Source of the DNA: Rapana venosa | Lineage: Eukaryota; Mollusca; Gastropoda; Neogastropoda; Muricidae | NCBI GenBank assembly: GCA_028751875.1 | Contig: CM054162.1 | Span: 9,370,114-9,434,113, forward strand | Length of the DNA: 64,000 nucleotides | Direction: 5' to 3' | Shown here: piece after piece, positions 63,290 through 64,000 of the stretch | How the letters are laid out: each line of letters starts with the position of its first letter | Numbering within the stretch: the first letter of the stretch is position 1 | Position numbers and translations under genes: made by a program | The notes under the pieces: model-generated | What the model was told of the DNA's origin: nothing | Seen by the model: the letters and a program-made list of their open reading frames with translations, nothing else | Databases searched by the model: none

Positions 63290-64000
63290 TTTTATAGTAC
63301 AGAAGAGTATAGTATAGTATACCGCTTTTATTGTACAGAAGAGTATAGTATAGTATACCACTTTTATTGTACAGAAGAAAATAGCATAGTATACTGCTTT
63401 TATTGTACAGAAGAGTATAGTATAGTATACCGCTTTTATTGTACAGAAGAGTATAGTATAGTATAGTATACCACTTTTATTGTACAGAAGAGTATAGTAT
63501 AGTATACTACTTTTATAGTACAGAAGAGTATAGTATAATATACCGCTTTTATTGTACAGAAGAGTATAGTATAGTATAATATACCACTTTTATTGTACAG
63601 AAGAGTATAGTATAGTATACCGCTTTTATAGTACAGAAGAGTATAGTATAGTAAACCGCTTTTATAGTACAGAAGAGTATAGTATAGTATACCACTTTTA
63701 TAGTACAGAAGAGTATAGTATAGTATACTACTTTTATAGTACAGAAGAGTATAGTATAGTATACCACTTTTATAGTACAGAAGAGTATAGTATAATATAC
63801 CACTTTTATAGTACAGAAGAGTATAGTATAGTATACCACTTTTATTGTACAGAAGAGTATAGTATAGTATACCGCTTTTATTGTACAGAAGAGTATAGTA
63901 TAGTATACCGCTTTTATAGTACAGAAGAGTATAGTATAATATACCACTTTTATAGTACAGAAGAGTATAGTATAATATACCACTTTTATAGTACAGAAGA
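63290..64000 (+). repeat. 36-bp satellite, runs off the window
   Basis: About 19 units of CTTTTATAGTACAGAAGAGT followed by ATAGTATAGTATACCA, with t/a and c/g variants and some 5-bp (AGTAT) length changes. The 36-bp period keeps a 144-residue minus-strand frame open, with no sign that it is a gene. Confidence 0.95.

Overview
The window is animal nuclear DNA, most likely from a mollusc and probably a gastropod. Genes are split into small GT-AG exons separated by kilobases of SINE, LINE, MITE and tandem-repeat DNA. The organism call is an inference from gene structure, protein sequence and repeat style; no sequence search was possible.

Two protein genes can be read, arranged tail to tail. (1) Positions 504-4753, plus strand: the last two coding exons of an SPOP (speckle-type POZ protein) orthologue, the substrate adaptor of a cullin-3 ubiquitin ligase. 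Earlier exons lie left of the window. (2) Positions 62323-19303, minus strand: cytosolic methionyl-tRNA synthetase (MARS1). Eighteen consecutive exons, whose splice phases all match, encode 791 residues from the end of the GST-like domain through the catalytic core (HLGN and KFSKS signatures, zinc knuckles) and the anticodon-binding region to a C-terminal WHEP domain with a lysine-rich end. The first exons and promoter lie right of position 64000. No shared pathway for the two genes is apparent.

Layout. 1-4753: SPOP exons with an intron holding a TG-rich minisatellite, a piggyBac-derived element and a LINE 3' end. 4754-19302: SPOP 3' UTR, intergenic DNA and MARS1 3' UTR, with a MITE, a strongly decayed tandem repeat and several SINEs. 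19303-62323: MARS1, about 2.4 kb of coding exons in 43 kb. Its introns hold at least five SINE families, four LINE remnants, TIR elements, and many tandem arrays: a 17-bp satellite, a roughly 70-bp satellite, GA, CCTGT, 74/56-bp units, TCTA/TCTG, a 2.8-kb CT/C tract, 22/36-bp units and 45-bp units. 62324-64000: more SINEs and a 36-bp satellite that runs off the window.

Most striking points: tandem arrays in both genes start at or very near splice sites, and one array carries about a dozen copies of the adjoining exon's splice-donor sequence; a SINE family whose head joins a tRNA-like A box to the 5S rRNA internal promoter; two piggyBac-derived copies, one in each gene, that keep the same short transposase-like reading frame; a clean 848-bp TIR element inserted in a SINE; and an isolated 75-nt hairpin of pre-miRNA size. 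All long open frames outside the listed exons are by-products of low-complexity DNA.
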